A DNA stretch of 64,000 bases from Undibacterium sp. KW1 (GTDB lineage: Bacteria > Pseudomonadota > Gammaproteobacteria > Burkholderiales > Burkholderiaceae_D). The first letter of the stretch is position 1. Every line of letters starts with the position of its first letter. The notes below the pieces were generated by a model. The model worked only from the letters and a program-made list of their open reading frames with translations. It was not told the DNA's origin and did not search any database. Below are positions 52,762 to 61,780 of the stretch, piece after piece. A program made the translations under genes and the position numbers. The stretch is from positions 4,588,001 through 4,652,000 of the forward strand of contig NZ_AP018439.1 of the NCBI RefSeq assembly GCF_009937955.1, in the 5' to 3' direction.

Positions 52762-52792
52762 CACCGCCAGTCTGCACGGGCGGTGTTTTTTT
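52762..52792 (+). terminator. Intrinsic terminator inside the 5' leader of the DUF5597 gene
   Basis: CACCGCC (52762-52768), 10-nt loop, GGCGGTG (52779-52785), then seven T. It lies 21 bp upstream of the ATG at 52814 and about 160 nt downstream of the predicted promoter, so a transcript must read through it to express the gene. The preceding GGGTGGTTTTACCC could pair with the first arm as a competing structure. It may be an attenuator or the end of a small leader RNA. Confidence 0.65.
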
Positions 52793-52813
52793 ACATTGAA
52801 TGCAAGGTAAGTA

Positions 52814-54469
52814 ATGAAAGCACCAAAACTCCGTACTTATATTTCTGCCTGCGTGCTACTACTGTCCCTGCTGGACTTGCAAGCGGCAGTTGCGGCTGAA
52901 TCCCTGCCCTATTTGCGCAAACAGGGTACGGCGACGCAACTCATGGTCAACGACCAGGCCTTCCTGATACTGGGTGGCGAACTGCATAACTCGTCAGCAT
53001 CCAGCCTGACTTATCTGAACAAGCTCTGGCCAGCCTTGAAAGCTGCCGAACTCAATACGGTACTGGCACCAGTGGAGTGGGATCAGATAGAAGCTGTCGA
53101 AGGCCGTTTCGATTTCAGTGTATTGGATGGTATGTTGCAGCAAGCCCGCGCCAACAATACCCGCCTGATCTTGCTGTGGTTTGGCGCCTGGAAAAATTCC
53201 ATGTCTACCTATGTGCCAGCCTGGGTGAAACGAGACCAGCAGCGTTTTCCGCTTGCGCAAAATCGTGCGGGTGCAGCACAGGAAATACTGACGCCCTTTA
53301 GCCCAAATACGCTGGCGGCAGATACTGCCGCTTACAAGGCTTTGCTGGCCCATCTCAAACAAGCAGATACACAACGCACGGTGATCATGGTGCAGGTCGA
53401 GAATGAAATCGGCATGCTGCCAGACGCACGCGACCATGGTCCGCTGGCTGACACGGCATATAAGGAAGCTGTACCAAAGGCATTGATGGATTATTTGCAA
53501 GCCCATCACAGCAGTCTGCATCCGGCTATACAGACACTGTGGACCGCAAATGGCAAGCGCATGAATGGTAACTGGGCCGAGGTATTTGGCAATAGTGTCG
53601 CGGCGGAAGAAGTCTTTCAGGCCTGGGCCTATGCCAGCTTTGTCGAAGGCATGACAGCCGCAGCTAAATCTGCCTATCCCTTGCCCATGTACGTTAATGC
53701 TGCACTGAACCGCCCGGGCAAGAAACCTGGCGAGTATCCAAGTGCCGGGCCACTGCCACATCTGTTCGACATCTGGAAAGCCGCAGCACCCTCCATCGAT
53801 GTGCTGGCAATAGATACTTACTTCCCTAACTTCACTGAATGGGCAGTGCAATTCAAGCGCCCGGACAATCCACTCTTCATACCAGAGGCGAATAATGCGG
53901 GGCGACATGATGCTGCAGCCAAGGCCTTTTACGCTATCGGCGAACATGATGCCTTCGGTTTCTCGCCCTTTGGCATAGAAGACAGTAACGGCAAAGGAGA
54001 TGACACCTTGCCACAGGCTTTTCGCGCACTGAAACAACTGGCACCCGTGATAGCTGAGTACCAGGGCAGTGGCAAAATGCGTGGCTTCAAGGCACATGTT
54101 TCTTATGACGGCGTGGTGGATTCCACGCCGCAAAAAGTCACCATGGGTAGCTACGCGCTACAGGTTAACCTGAACAAGCAATGGAGCAAAACCGAAAACA
54201 AGGACCTGGAAGCGCATGGCGGCTTGATCATCCAGCTGTCAGATACAGAATTCCTGATCGCAGGCACAGGGTTGACGGTGACGTTCAAGGATGCCAGCAA
54301 TGCCGGAGACATGATAGGTTTTGAAAAAATCACCGAAGGCACTTATGAAAATGGCAAATGGGTGGAAGGGCGCTGGTTGAATGGCGATGAAAGTCATCAG
54401 GGCAGGCAGATCATGTTGCCGGATAAAGGGGTGACAATCCAGAAGCTCAAGCTTTACCGTTATCGTTAA
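52814..54469 (+). CDS. DUF5597 beta-galactosidase-like glycosidase (clan GH-A), exported
   Basis: 551 residues with a Sec signal (ISACVLLLSLLDLQAAVAAE). (beta/alpha)8 barrel of the GH35/GH42-like type: FLILGGELHNSSASSLTYLN, ELNTVLAPVEWDQIEAVEGR, acid/base Glu198 in IMVQVENEIGML, nucleophile Glu358 in NPLFIPEANNAGRH. The C-terminal DUF5597 beta-sandwich ends KGVTIQKLKLYRYR. Such proteins are found in xylan and galactan loci and are annotated as beta-galactosidases; the linkage here is unknown. Divergent from GH51 with 602 bp between, which hold the operators, promoter and terminator listed here. Confidence 0.88.
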   Translation: MKAPKLRTYISACVLLLSLLDLQAAVAAESLPYLRKQGTATQLMVNDQAFLILGGELHNSSASSLTYLNKLWPALKAAELNTVLAPVEWDQIEAVEGRFDFSVLDGMLQQARANNTRLILLWFGAWKNSMSTYVPAWVKRDQQRFPLAQNRAGAAQEILTPFSPNTLAADTAAYKALLAHLKQADTQRTVIMVQVENEIGMLPDARDHGPLADTAYKEAVPKALMDYLQAHHSSLHPAIQTLWTANGKRMNGNWAEVFGNSVAAEEVFQAWAYASFVEGMTAAAKSAYPLPMYVNAALNRPGKKPGEYPSAGPLPHLFDIWKAAAPSIDVLAIDTYFPNFTEWAVQFKRPDNPLFIPEANNAGRHDAAAKAFYAIGEHDAFGFSPFGIEDSNGKGDDTLPQAFRALKQLAPVIAEYQGSGKMRGFKAHVSYDGVVDSTPQKVTMGSYALQVNLNKQWSKTENKDLEAHGGLIIQLSDTEFLIAGTGLTVTFKDASNAGDMIGFEKITEGTYENGKWVEGRWLNGDESHQGRQIMLPDKGVTIQKLKLYRYR

Positions 54470-54512
54470 GTCTGCCGCTTGTTCGCCCCAGCGATGGCAG
54501 CTTGTGGTAAAG

Positions 54513-54527
54513 TTTGGCGCTAACAAA
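54513..54527. promoter_or_regulatory. LacI operator TTTGGCGCTAACAAA (autoregulation)
   Basis: It carries the GCGCTAACA core of the 48958 and 52296 sites, 32 bp before the lacI start at 54559. It suggests that the repressor controls its own gene. Confidence 0.65.
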
Positions 54528-54558
54528 GTGCCATTTTTCAAACGGATTTCCAAAGCAG

Positions 54559-55668
54559 ATGACGAAAAGCAAGGTGAAACAAGAGGCGGTTGCCATAATT
54601 GACAATCGGCAACATGCTCCTACCATGTCTGATGTGGCCAAGCTGGCAGGTGTCTCAGCAATGACTGTATCACGCGTCATGAACGGTGACAGCAATGTAC
54701 GCGAGCAAACCCGCACGCGCGTTGACGCCGCCATTGCCCAGTTGAACTACATTCCCAACCAGGCTGCCCGCCGTCTGGCTGGCTTGCGACCTATCCGCAT
54801 AGGTTTCTTGTACAGCAACCCCAGCGCAGGTTATCTGAGCGAATTTTTGGTCGGTCTGCTGAACCAGGTCAGCCCGAATAATATTCAACTCGTCGTCGAA
54901 AAGTGTGAAGCTGATGAACATGATGTGGAACAGGCCCAGCGTCTGATCACCAATGGAGTAGATGGCATTATCCTGCCACCACCACTGTGTGACTCCGCTC
55001 GCCTGATCGAATTGATTGCCGCTACCGGCACCCCGGCGGTAACTGTGGCTTGCGGCCAGCCAGATCCACGGGTAGGTGGTATCAGCATTGACGACTACGA
55101 GGCCGCTTACGCCATGGTCTGCCATCTAGTCGCCCTTGGACATCATCGCATAGGCTTTATTATCGGCCACCCTAACCAGAGTGCCAGTGCCCGTCGCCTG
55201 GAAGGCTTCAAAGCTGCCATCGCTGAAAAAAATGTAGAAAGCGCGCCAGAACTGATTACCCAGGGCATGTTCACCTACCGTTCTGGCCTGGACGCTGCAG
55301 AAGCCTTGCTGGGCTTGCCAGAACGCCCCACCGCGATCTTTGCCAGTAATGACGACATGGCTGCAGCAGTAGTGTCCATTGCCCACAGGCTGGGGTTGGA
55401 TGTACCAGGCGACCTGACCGTTGCAGGTTTCGATGATACTTCACTGGCCACCACCATCTGGCCAGAATTGACTACCGTGCGCCAGCCTATTGCCGACATG
55501 GCAGAAGCGGCAGTGCAGTTGCTTTTGCAACAGATACGCGGCCAGCGCAATGGCACGCCGCAAGCGCCGGAACATGTACGCATAGACCATACCCTGGTGC
55601 GACGACAATCTGACGCCGCACCACGCTTGCGACCACGCACCCAGTTTCTGGCCAAAGTAGCACCTTAG
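54559..55668 (+). CDS. LacI-family regulator of the arabinoxylan locus
   Basis: 369 residues from the ATG at 54559; longer frames would begin with TTG inside the operator. HTH and hinge: TMSDVAKLAGVSAMTVSRVM and LNYIPNQAARRLAG. Effector domain: IRIGFLYSNPSAGYLSEFLV, DGIILPPPLCDSARLIELIA, VALGHHRIGFIIGHPNQSAS, AIFASNDDMAAAVVSIAHRL, DLTVAGFDDTSLATTIWPEL TTVRQPIADMAEAAV. It sits centrally in the locus. The recurrent TGTTTGCGCTAACA-type operators upstream of TonB, GH51, DUF5597 and itself are most simply its targets. The inducer may be arabinose or an arabino-oligosaccharide. Ends in TAG. Confidence 0.92.
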   Translation: MTKSKVKQEAVAIIDNRQHAPTMSDVAKLAGVSAMTVSRVMNGDSNVREQTRTRVDAAIAQLNYIPNQAARRLAGLRPIRIGFLYSNPSAGYLSEFLVGLLNQVSPNNIQLVVEKCEADEHDVEQAQRLITNGVDGIILPPPLCDSARLIELIAATGTPAVTVACGQPDPRVGGISIDDYEAAYAMVCHLVALGHHRIGFIIGHPNQSASARRLEGFKAAIAEKNVESAPELITQGMFTYRSGLDAAEALLGLPERPTAIFASNDDMAAAVVSIAHRLGLDVPGDLTVAGFDDTSLATTIWPELTTVRQPIADMAEAAVQLLLQQIRGQRNGTPQAPEHVRIDHTLVRRQSDAAPRLRPRTQFLAKVAP

Positions 55669-55697
55669 ACCCCGCACTCATCGGCACTCATTGGCAA

Positions 55698-56972
55698 TCA
55701 TCGGCCAATCTCGCATTTCTGCAATGCTGGCAGGGGAACTGCATTCGCCATGGCCAGAAATCCTGCCGGTGAGGGGTGCAGGAAATCACCGTTGTGATAA
55801 TCCTTGCGTATATATTCGGCCTGCGCAGGGTCGCGGATGGCAGCATCAAAGTCAGCCACCGCATCAAATACCCCTGAATTACGTATCCAGGCATTCACTG
55901 CCTGACGGTCTTCTTCATTATTGAGGCCAGGACGATAATAGTCGCTGCCAGTGTAAGGCGTGATGGTTGCGCCAATGACGCAGATGCCGTGCGCATGGGC
56001 ACGTTCAACCAGCTGACGGTGAGCCGTGAACAAGTCATCCATCATCTTTTTTCTGGCTTCAGGAATGTCGTCACCATTGCGATGCTGCCCACCCAGGTCA
56101 TTGACGCCTATCATGATAATCGCATGTGTCACGCCGCTGCGTAAAATCACATCGCGATCAAAACGCGATGCCAGATTGGGGCCAGTGCCATCGCGTAACA
56201 TGCGTCCGCCACCTATCCCGGCATTCAGCACCGCCATGGCAGGCAAGCCCTCTTTCATCAGGCGTGCAGACAGCAAATCAGGCCAGCGGTTATTACCATC
56301 GGTCGTGGCACCGTGGCCATCAGTAATCGAATCACCTATGGCAACCACGGCACCAGTATTGCGTGGTGCCTGCACTTCAATATCGGCAATCTGATACCAG
56401 TGCGCGACCTTGCCAGCATCTTGCCAGATCGGGTCCAGTATGCGGTTTCCTTTGGTAAAAAAACTATTGGCGCGCGAACCAGGGTGGCTGGTCTGGCGCA
56501 CCGGTTCGCCCTTGAAATACATGGAAATGGCAAGGTCAGATGCAGGGGCATGCTGCAAATTCACGGCGTCGCTATAGTACTCGCTGCCTGCAGGTATCAT
56601 GACGCTGCTGCGGCCAGAAAATTTTAGCGCTTGCAGGGTTTCGGTATCAATGTCTGTCTTGCCCGGTGCGATTGCCCTGGCCAGACTGGCACTGTCGATA
56701 AACAGCGGCGTACTACCAAATACATTGCTGAAGCGTACACGCACACGGCTGCCACCCAGCGAGACATGGACAATCTGGCGCAAGCTGGCATCACGCCAAT
56801 TGGCAGCTGGCAGCATATTCTCTGGCTCGGGTATCTGTTGCGCCGAGCCCCAGGAAGAGACCCAATGCCAGTCTGGCTGAGCTGCGGCATGAGCGGTAGT
56901 AGTCAGTGACATTGCTGTCGTCAGCAGCAGGCTTGCTGCCAGTGTGTATAACTGTTTTTGTACATGTCTCAT
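55698..56972 (-). CDS. SGNH/GDSL esterase, exported
   Basis: 424 residues from the ATG at 56972 (AAGAGA upstream); signal QLYTLAASLLLTTAMSLTTT to AHA. A beta-sandwich N-domain (WHWVSSWGSAQQIPEPENML ... VHVSLGGSRVRVRFSNVFGS) precedes the SGNH core: block I VVAIGDSITDGHGATTDGNN near residue 215, the Gly in LNAGIGGGRML, block III IMIGVNDLGG, and block V YHNGDFLHPSPAGFLAMANA with Asp and His. Such two-domain proteins deacylate carbohydrates; acetyl groups on xylan are a likely target. It converges with lacI. Confidence 0.9.
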   Translation of the reverse strand: MRHVQKQLYTLAASLLLTTAMSLTTTAHAAAQPDWHWVSSWGSAQQIPEPENMLPAANWRDASLRQIVHVSLGGSRVRVRFSNVFGSTPLFIDSASLARAIAPGKTDIDTETLQALKFSGRSSVMIPAGSEYYSDAVNLQHAPASDLAISMYFKGEPVRQTSHPGSRANSFFTKGNRILDPIWQDAGKVAHWYQIADIEVQAPRNTGAVVAIGDSITDGHGATTDGNNRWPDLLSARLMKEGLPAMAVLNAGIGGGRMLRDGTGPNLASRFDRDVILRSGVTHAIIMIGVNDLGGQHRNGDDIPEARKKMMDDLFTAHRQLVERAHAHGICVIGATITPYTGSDYYRPGLNNEEDRQAVNAWIRNSGVFDAVADFDAAIRDPAQAEYIRKDYHNGDFLHPSPAGFLAMANAVPLPALQKCEIGR

Positions 56973-57016
56973 TTTTTGTCTCTTATATTTTTTTTTGCAG
57001 TTGCTGTTCATCCAGC

Positions 57017-58312
57017 TCAGAAGCGTGGGCTGCTGCCCTTGAAATCGGGATCATATTTGCGCATCTGCCCCAGGTCGTCGCGGTTGCGTATGCCGCATTC
57101 CAGATATTGCTGATGCAGTACCGCCAGTTTGACGTAATCAATTTCCACACCCAGTCCTGGTGTTGTTGGCACGGGCACCGCCCCATCTTCGAAACGCACC
57201 CTGTCGCCCTTGATGACGTCTTCTTCCTGCCAGGGATAATGGGTATCGCACGCATAGGTCAGGCCGGGAATGACAGCAGCCACATGGGTCATGGCCATCA
57301 GGCTGATACCAAGGTGGGAATTGGAATGCATGGACATGCCCATGCCAAATACTTCACACATGCGTGCCAGTGATACCGTGGCACGCAAGCCACCCCAGTA
57401 ATGGTGATCAGACAGCAATATGCTCACCGCATGGGTAGAGGCATTGCGTTTAAATTCTTCCATGGTGGTGACCACCATATTGGTTGCCAGTGGTGCTTCG
57501 CAATGCCTGGATAATTCGGCCATGCCTATTTGCCCTGGTGTTGGGTCTTCGTAATATTCCAGCAGATCATCCAGCTCTTTGGCTGCTGCGATACTGGTTT
57601 CCAGCGACCAGTTTGCATTCGGGTCCAGCCGCAATGGTAGTGTCGGGAAAGCCTGGCGCAAAGCTTTGATGGCAGCGATTTCTTGCGCTGGCAGCATGAC
57701 ACCACCTTTCAGCTTGATACTTTTAAAACCGTATTGCGCGATCATGGTCTGCGCCTGTTTGACGATTTGTGTTGGCGTCAACGCTTCGCCCCAGGCATCT
57801 GCCGGATAAGGATTGTCTACGTGTGTGGCATATTTGTAGAACAGGTAGGCGCTATACGGCACCGCCTTGCGCACCGCACCTCCCAGTAAATCTGAGACTG
57901 GCAAACCCAGGATCTGGCCTTGCAAATCCAGCATGGCCACTTCCAGCGCACTGATGACCTTGTCTGCATTCTTGTTGGTATGAGAACCCGGTGCCAGTTC
58001 TATCTGTACCCCTGCGCCACCGCCAGTGGACAGGATATTCTTACGCACACGCTCTTCCATCAGAGTCAGGTCAAACGGTGTCAGGTCCGTCAGCAAGGTC
58101 CTGGCCTGCTCCAGCACCTTTAACATGGGTTGATCACCATAGGTTTCGGCGATACCGATACGCCCATCTGCAGTTTCAACTTCTATGATGCTGCGCAGTG
58201 CCCAGGGCTCATGAATACCGCTGGCGTTCAGCAAAGGTGGATCACGAAATGCGATAGGTGTCACACGTACCTGGCGTATCATCATCTTGGCATTGCGAAT
58301 AGTTTGACTCAT
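57017..58312 (-). CDS. Enolase-superfamily acid-sugar dehydratase (glucarate dehydratase type)
   Basis: 431 residues. Enolase-superfamily capping domain, then the barrel with GlucD-type residues: FKSIKLKGGVMLP (Lys-x-Lys), LRLDPNANWS (metal Asp), EYYEDPTPGQIGMAEL (metal Glu), PLATNMVVTTMEEF (Asn ligand), SDHHYWGGL (Asp of the dyad) and MSMHSNSHLGISLMAM (catalytic His). Glucarate dehydratase turns D-glucarate into 5-keto-4-deoxyglucarate. Next to a GH115 alpha-glucuronidase this suggests that released (methyl)glucuronate is oxidised to an aldarate and dehydrated, but no uronate dehydrogenase is in view. Related aldarate dehydratases (galactarate, talarate) are not excluded. Confidence 0.85.
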   Translation of the reverse strand: MSQTIRNAKMMIRQVRVTPIAFRDPPLLNASGIHEPWALRSIIEVETADGRIGIAETYGDQPMLKVLEQARTLLTDLTPFDLTLMEERVRKNILSTGGGAGVQIELAPGSHTNKNADKVISALEVAMLDLQGQILGLPVSDLLGGAVRKAVPYSAYLFYKYATHVDNPYPADAWGEALTPTQIVKQAQTMIAQYGFKSIKLKGGVMLPAQEIAAIKALRQAFPTLPLRLDPNANWSLETSIAAAKELDDLLEYYEDPTPGQIGMAELSRHCEAPLATNMVVTTMEEFKRNASTHAVSILLSDHHYWGGLRATVSLARMCEVFGMGMSMHSNSHLGISLMAMTHVAAVIPGLTYACDTHYPWQEEDVIKGDRVRFEDGAVPVPTTPGLGVEIDYVKLAVLHQQYLECGIRNRDDLGQMRKYDPDFKGSSPRF

Positions 58313-58343
58313 TGTTCATCCATGCATAAAAATGGTTGCAAAT

Positions 58344-58637
58344 AATTAGAACTCATTTCATCAATAGGGTGAGTGCGAACAAGACGATTTGGGATGCAGT
58401 GCAAGGCCTAAGGTGTGTACCCTGCGCAGCTAAGGCGTCTGCCTTAGCAAGCGGCACAACACAGCAAGGCGCCCAAATCGTCAGTTCCCGAAGGGTTTGC
58501 CTCATAACGCGTGCTGGACTGCGTTGGACTCGTTATCAATAGGCAAAGCTATTGACTGCCTCGTCCATAGTTTTACCATTGGCCAGCCCACGTTATGAGG
58601 CAAACGCATCTCACCCTATTGATGAAATGAGTTCTAA
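58344..58637. repeat. MITE-like element built of nested inverted repeats
   Basis: Perfect 28-bp terminal inverted repeats at 58346-58373 and 58610-58637 (begin TTAGAACTCATTTCATCAAT). Inside are four more exact palindromic pairs: GACGATTTGGG 58383-58393 with 58472-58482; CTAAGGC/GCCTTAG 58430-58447; TTTGCCTCATAACG 58496-58509 with 58591-58604; TCAATAG/CTATTGA 58536-58555. No open frame of note. The right end supplies the TAG stop of the GH115 gene. It could be a non-autonomous mobile element or a strongly folded RNA ending both minus-strand genes. Confidence 0.75.
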
Positions 58638-61522
58638 CGCTTCATGCTTTCTTTTGGCCCGATATAACTTGCGAACAAGCCACCCGTATTCACGACTATG
58701 CGCTGCAGCGTGACACCGGCATCGATGCCGTAAATACGTATGCGATGCACTCCCGCTTTGGCGATGTGGTGCTTGCTGCTGATTTTACGCATCTCGTTTC
58801 GCACCGAGTCTTCCCAGCCCTTTAAACTCATGTCTTTGACTATATTGAAAACCTGGGGTTTTTCATCATCAACGGCGATGGCAAAGCGCAGGCCCGGCCC
58901 TTCGGCAAAAGGCAGCGTAGGCGCAAAAACCGTATCGATGCTGACCTCACCAGTCGAATGCAGGTAAGTCGTGTATTCCAGGTAAGGGGCCTGGCTCAGG
59001 TCGGTAAAATGTCTGTCGTTTCTGGGGAACACCGCCATGGAAGACAAATGCCGTCCATGTTCAGGAATTTTTTGCCAGGAATACGCGCCCGCATTCTTTG
59101 CCTGACTATAGTGTTCTGCCTCTATCGTCACATTGCCATCCGACTCGACAAAACCTTTGTAGTCTTGCGGCAGCGGTGCAGCATTCAAGGCCGACACTTT
59201 AATGCTGGCCCCACCCCAGCCCGTGCCTTTGATGTCTATCGTCCCTTCAGCCTTGCCTTTGGGCAGTTTGCCCCAGTCTATGGACACTTTAATGTCCTGG
59301 CTGCTGGTCACCTGGCCACTGGTATCGCTGAGGATAATCCAGGGCGCACTGGCCCTGGCGGTGAACTTGTATGTCTTTGTTCCCTTGTTAAACACCGTGA
59401 TAGTGCGCTGTTGCTTTCCAAAAGGGTCAAAACGTGCCAGTTGATAATTGCCCTGATGCGGCCAGACAGATGCCGCATTCTGTGGCCAGGCGGGTTCAAT
59501 GTCTTCCACTGCCACCCCCATGTCAGCCCCCGCATGTGGCTGCAGGTCATACAGCAAAGGCATGGTATTGGCGGCGGGCTGGTCCCAGTGTATGTAGCCA
59601 ATATGGGTCTGGTCCATGAAGTGCTGCCACTTGCCATGGCCAAGTTCGGTATCGTACTGGCGCTGCAAATCTGCATCGGCTTTAAACAATGCACGCGCCT
59701 TGTCCGCATAATTGTTTGCATAAGCCCGGCCCTGCCTGGCATACAAATGATTTTTACCCACCATGTCATACATCTCGGTGACGATGGCACTGGCTTTGAC
59801 CGGGTGCAGCACCAGCTGGAAAAACGCATCCCTGTAGTCTGCTGGCATCTTTGCATACAGTGCTTCAGCCCTGCTGCGCAAATCCCTGATCTCTGCCGTC
59901 ACGCGGTCAGCTTCATCGTAATGCAACTGGCTATAGGTGGTCGGATCTTGCAGTTCTGGCTTGCGGCGGTAATTATGGCGTGAATAACCGGTCATCAAGG
60001 CGGCGATTTCTGCGGCATGTTCCGCACCAAATTCACGTTCTGCCCACAGCTTGCCAAATTCGGGGATGCGTTCTTTCGGCCACTGCTCCGGGTTCCAGGC
60101 CATGCGCAAGAAAAACTCTATGGGATATTCCATGGGCTTCAAATCGCCGACATTGACTATCCATATCTGCCTGGCGTCAAAATGATAGGCCAGGTCCATT
60201 TGCTCCCATACCTTGGCAATGGAATTGGTATTGATCCAGCGGTAAGAACGCGGCCCACCGACATAATCAAAATGGTAATAGACACCAGCACCACCGGCGC
60301 GCTTGCGTTCTTCCGGCTTGGGCAGGCGGCGGATATTGCCCCAGTTATCATCGCACCATAGCAAGGTCACATCATCCGGCACGCGCATGCCTTTTTCATA
60401 GTAGGTCTGCACTTCTTTGTACAGCGCCCAGACTTGCGGTACCTCAGTGGCTGGTTTGTCATGTACCTTGCTGATGATCTGGCGCTGGTCCTTGACGATG
60501 TTTTCCAGCAGCGAGATATTTTCGCTTTCCGACATCGGTTCATCTCCGTCGCCACGCATGCCTATGGTGATCAGGCTTTCCTGGCTCTTGTTGCGGGCAA
60601 CGCCGCCTTCCCAGAAGGGATAGAGTCTGGCTTTATTGTTTTGGTAATCCCATTTACCGTTTTCTGCCGTCCACTCCTTGTGGGCACGCATCATGGGTTC
60701 GTGATGTGAAGTACCCATGATGATGCCGACTTCATCCGCCAAAAAGCGGTTTTGTTCATCGTCGACATTAAAGGCATTGTTCCACATGGCGGGCCACAGG
60801 CAATTGGCCTTCAGGCGCAGCAGCAATTCAAACACTTTGCCATAAAACTGCTGATTGTAATTGCCGTAATTCTTGACGACCCAATTCGTCAACGCCGGTG
60901 CTTCATCATTCAAAAAAATGCCGCGATATTTGATCTTGGGAATTTCCTGCACCAGGGTATTCTTCTGGATGGCGATACTGCTCTTCTTTTTCAAAGGTAC
61001 ATCCGCCCACCAGTACCAGGGTGATACACCTATCTGTTCAGACAGGTCATACACACCATACACACCGCCGCGTTTATTGGCACCGATAATCACCAGCGCC
61101 TGCGCCACATCCAGCAAGGGGTTTTGTACCGTCACCAGTTGATAGGCATCCCATTGATTCACAATGCCGCTGACATCAATCTTATGCGACGAAATCAGTT
61201 GATCAATGAGCTTGCTTTTTCCTATGGTGCCAACGATGACAGCTTGCCCCTTCAGGCTTTGCACATCATTGGTGATGGCAGGCTTTTTACCTGTAATGCC
61301 TTCTATGTCTTTTTGCAGATTAACTACTGCACGCTGGACACCGGCATAATCAGCCACATCAACATACAGAGTGGCTGCGCTGCTGGCGTTGACCAGGACC
61401 AGATCACCAGCGACAGCAGCTTCAGTGACATAGGGTTTTTCACCAAGAGCAAAGCAATTATTGGCCGCAGTCATGAAAAGATAAGCGGTAGCAAATATCA
61501 GTTTTGAAAACTGTCTGCTCAT
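58634..61522 (-). CDS. GH115 xylan alpha-1,2-glucuronidase, exported
   Basis: 962 residues. Signal: KLIFATAYLFMTAANNCFA. GH115 features: NKRGGVYGVYDLSEQIGVSP, WYWWADVPLKKKSSIAI, KYRGIFLNDEAPALTNWV, RLKANCLWPAMWNNAFNVDD, IIMGTSHHEPMMRAHKEW, TIGMRGDGDEPMSESENISL, LWCDDNWGNIRRLPKPEERK, GGAGVYYHFDYVGGPRSYRW, NVGDLKPMEYPIEFFLRMAW. The C-terminal domains continue to FVESDGNVTIEAEHYSQAKN. It removes (4-O-methyl)glucuronic acid from xylan. The stop codon falls in the right arm of the repeat element at 58610-58637. Confidence 0.95.
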   Translation of the reverse strand: MSRQFSKLIFATAYLFMTAANNCFALGEKPYVTEAAVAGDLVLVNASSAATLYVDVADYAGVQRAVVNLQKDIEGITGKKPAITNDVQSLKGQAVIVGTIGKSKLIDQLISSHKIDVSGIVNQWDAYQLVTVQNPLLDVAQALVIIGANKRGGVYGVYDLSEQIGVSPWYWWADVPLKKKSSIAIQKNTLVQEIPKIKYRGIFLNDEAPALTNWVVKNYGNYNQQFYGKVFELLLRLKANCLWPAMWNNAFNVDDEQNRFLADEVGIIMGTSHHEPMMRAHKEWTAENGKWDYQNNKARLYPFWEGGVARNKSQESLITIGMRGDGDEPMSESENISLLENIVKDQRQIISKVHDKPATEVPQVWALYKEVQTYYEKGMRVPDDVTLLWCDDNWGNIRRLPKPEERKRAGGAGVYYHFDYVGGPRSYRWINTNSIAKVWEQMDLAYHFDARQIWIVNVGDLKPMEYPIEFFLRMAWNPEQWPKERIPEFGKLWAEREFGAEHAAEIAALMTGYSRHNYRRKPELQDPTTYSQLHYDEADRVTAEIRDLRSRAEALYAKMPADYRDAFFQLVLHPVKASAIVTEMYDMVGKNHLYARQGRAYANNYADKARALFKADADLQRQYDTELGHGKWQHFMDQTHIGYIHWDQPAANTMPLLYDLQPHAGADMGVAVEDIEPAWPQNAASVWPHQGNYQLARFDPFGKQQRTITVFNKGTKTYKFTARASAPWIILSDTSGQVTSSQDIKVSIDWGKLPKGKAEGTIDIKGTGWGGASIKVSALNAAPLPQDYKGFVESDGNVTIEAEHYSQAKNAGAYSWQKIPEHGRHLSSMAVFPRNDRHFTDLSQAPYLEYTTYLHSTGEVSIDTVFAPTLPFAEGPGLRFAIAVDDEKPQVFNIVKDMSLKGWEDSVRNEMRKISSKHHIAKAGVHRIRIYGIDAGVTLQRIVVNTGGLFASYIGPKESMKR

Positions 61523-61780
61523 ACGAGCACGGTGGCGTGCACCTGTTCATTAATTTGCATTTTTTTGTCTCAATTCTCGTTTCAATTTATAGTTTATTTT
61601 TATAAGCTACAAATTCCTGTTCTGAATTTGTGCAAGCTTAACAATGAACTCCGCCACTCTTTTGTGCAATTATGAAACTCACCAATCACGATCATGATTA
61701 CACGCAGCCAGTTTCAGGCCCCGGATGATACGGTAGACGGACGTAGCAAGACAGGCTGATGAAATACTGCCAGCTTCGTT

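Noticed and set aside
52994..54133. 379-codon open frame on the minus strand
   Set aside because: Fully antisense to the DUF5597 glycosidase; Cys/His-rich nonsense composition typical of a shadow frame.
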